A DNA stretch of 20,564 bases from a virus, in IMG/VR virus record IMGVR_UViG_3300025120_000727, positions 1 through 20,564 of that record. The stretch is one strand, 5' to 3'. Shown one piece after another: positions 20,398 to 20,564 of this stretch. Under the pieces are notes generated by a model. That model did no database searches. It was given only the letters and a program-made list of their open reading frames with translations, and was not told where the DNA came from. Every line of letters begins with the position of its first letter. Within the stretch, counting starts at the first letter, position 1. The position numbers and the translations under genes are program-made.

Positions 20398-20564
20398 TAG
20401 ATGTTGAAGTTGGAAAATAGTTTCGACGGACACCGGTTCGACTCCGGTCACCTCCACCATGACTAGGCAGGTGGCTTATGTAATCCCTTTCGGGGGTGTA
20501 ATGGTATCGACGTGTTATGAAAGTCCAATGGAGTTTACGCAGTAGACACGAGCATACGTTCAGT
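20398..20564 (+). ncRNA. ssrA: Circularly permuted (two-piece) tmRNA, cut by the window end
   Basis: tmRNA frees stalled ribosomes and tags the unfinished protein. Here the 3' part comes first. An acceptor piece, about 20402-20459, contains a T-arm (ACCGG stem, TTCGACT loop, CCGGT) and ends in CACCTCC-A-CCA at 20449-20459. After about 32 nt, GGGGGTG (20492-20498) begins the 5' piece, followed by GGTATCGACG, which matches the tmRNA GG.UUCGACG element. GGGGGUG pairs with CACCUCC over seven positions, including a G3-U70 wobble and discriminator A73, the alanine identity elements. This gene order matches the permuted tmRNA of alphaproteobacteria, in which the intervening loop is removed to give two RNAs. 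The peptide-tag reading frame lies beyond the window. A perfect sigma70 promoter precedes it. The start coordinate is inferred from that promoter. Confidence 0.92.

Noticed and set aside
20402-20459. tmRNA 3' end as a prophage attachment site or a tRNA gene
   Set aside because: There is no integrase or repeat, the phage gene set is lytic T4-like, and the 5' half and own promoter follow in the permuted order, so it is a whole gene rather than an att remnant or tRNA.

Overview
The window looks like part of the genome of a lytic, T4-like marine myovirus that infects an alphaproteobacterium, most plausibly a SAR11/Pelagibacter-type host. Three things point there. First, the DNA is strongly AT-rich, with tightly packed, overlapping phage-style genes. 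Second, the gene set is that of marine T4-like phages: class Ia ribonucleotide reductase NrdA/NrdB, a PAAR spike tip, a pectate-lyase-fold tail fibre, a PD-(D/E)XK exonuclease, a twitch-type radical SAM protein, and many small structural or unknown proteins. Third, the right edge carries a tmRNA gene in the circularly permuted (acceptor piece first) order known from alphaproteobacteria. Taxonomy is inferred from gene content; no database search was possible.

Layout. 3-1577 holds accessory-type genes on the + strand: the C-terminal end of a possible TctC-like substrate-binding protein, a sulfotransferase/P-loop-like protein, and a SAM methyltransferase. 1644-5059 holds a small unknown gene, a KxDG nucleotidyltransferase/ligase-like gene, a glycosyltransferase on the opposite strand, and a conserved unknown gene. 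5100-6661 is a self-contained late unit: late-type promoter box, leader hairpin, three small virion-type genes each with a strong Shine-Dalgarno sequence, and a rho-independent terminator. 6686-9971 is a run of small genes: ParB-like, unknowns, a membrane-anchored coiled coil, and an acidic structural/scaffold-like protein. 9990-12398 holds a glutathione-peroxidase-like protein, a radical SAM protein and an exonuclease. 12424-14025 is the tail fibre. 14230-17715 is nrdA-nrdB. 17782-19294 is PAAR plus a structural protein. From 19313 the strand switches: a leftward operon of an unknown basic protein, a 42-residue ORF and ribosomal protein bL12, preceded by a small lipoprotein gene. The rightward permuted tmRNA is cut by the window end. 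No stretch longer than about 200 bases lacks a gene.

How the parts may work together. The right end reads as a host-translation takeover module: bL12 is the ribosomal stalk protein that recruits translation factors, and tmRNA rescues stalled ribosomes. Both are driven by sigma70 promoters matching the consensus perfectly, so host RNA polymerase should transcribe them early. NrdAB supplies deoxynucleotides. Structural genes instead show T4-late-like TAAATA boxes. Two window-scale patterns stand out. The pentamers GCAGC and GCTGC (GCWGC) appear to be absent from all 20.5 kb while GCGGC/GCCGC are common. Several genes carry TAAATA exactly 5 nt before the ATG, or a sigma70 -10 box 3-6 nt before it, which predicts leaderless or nearly leaderless mRNAs.
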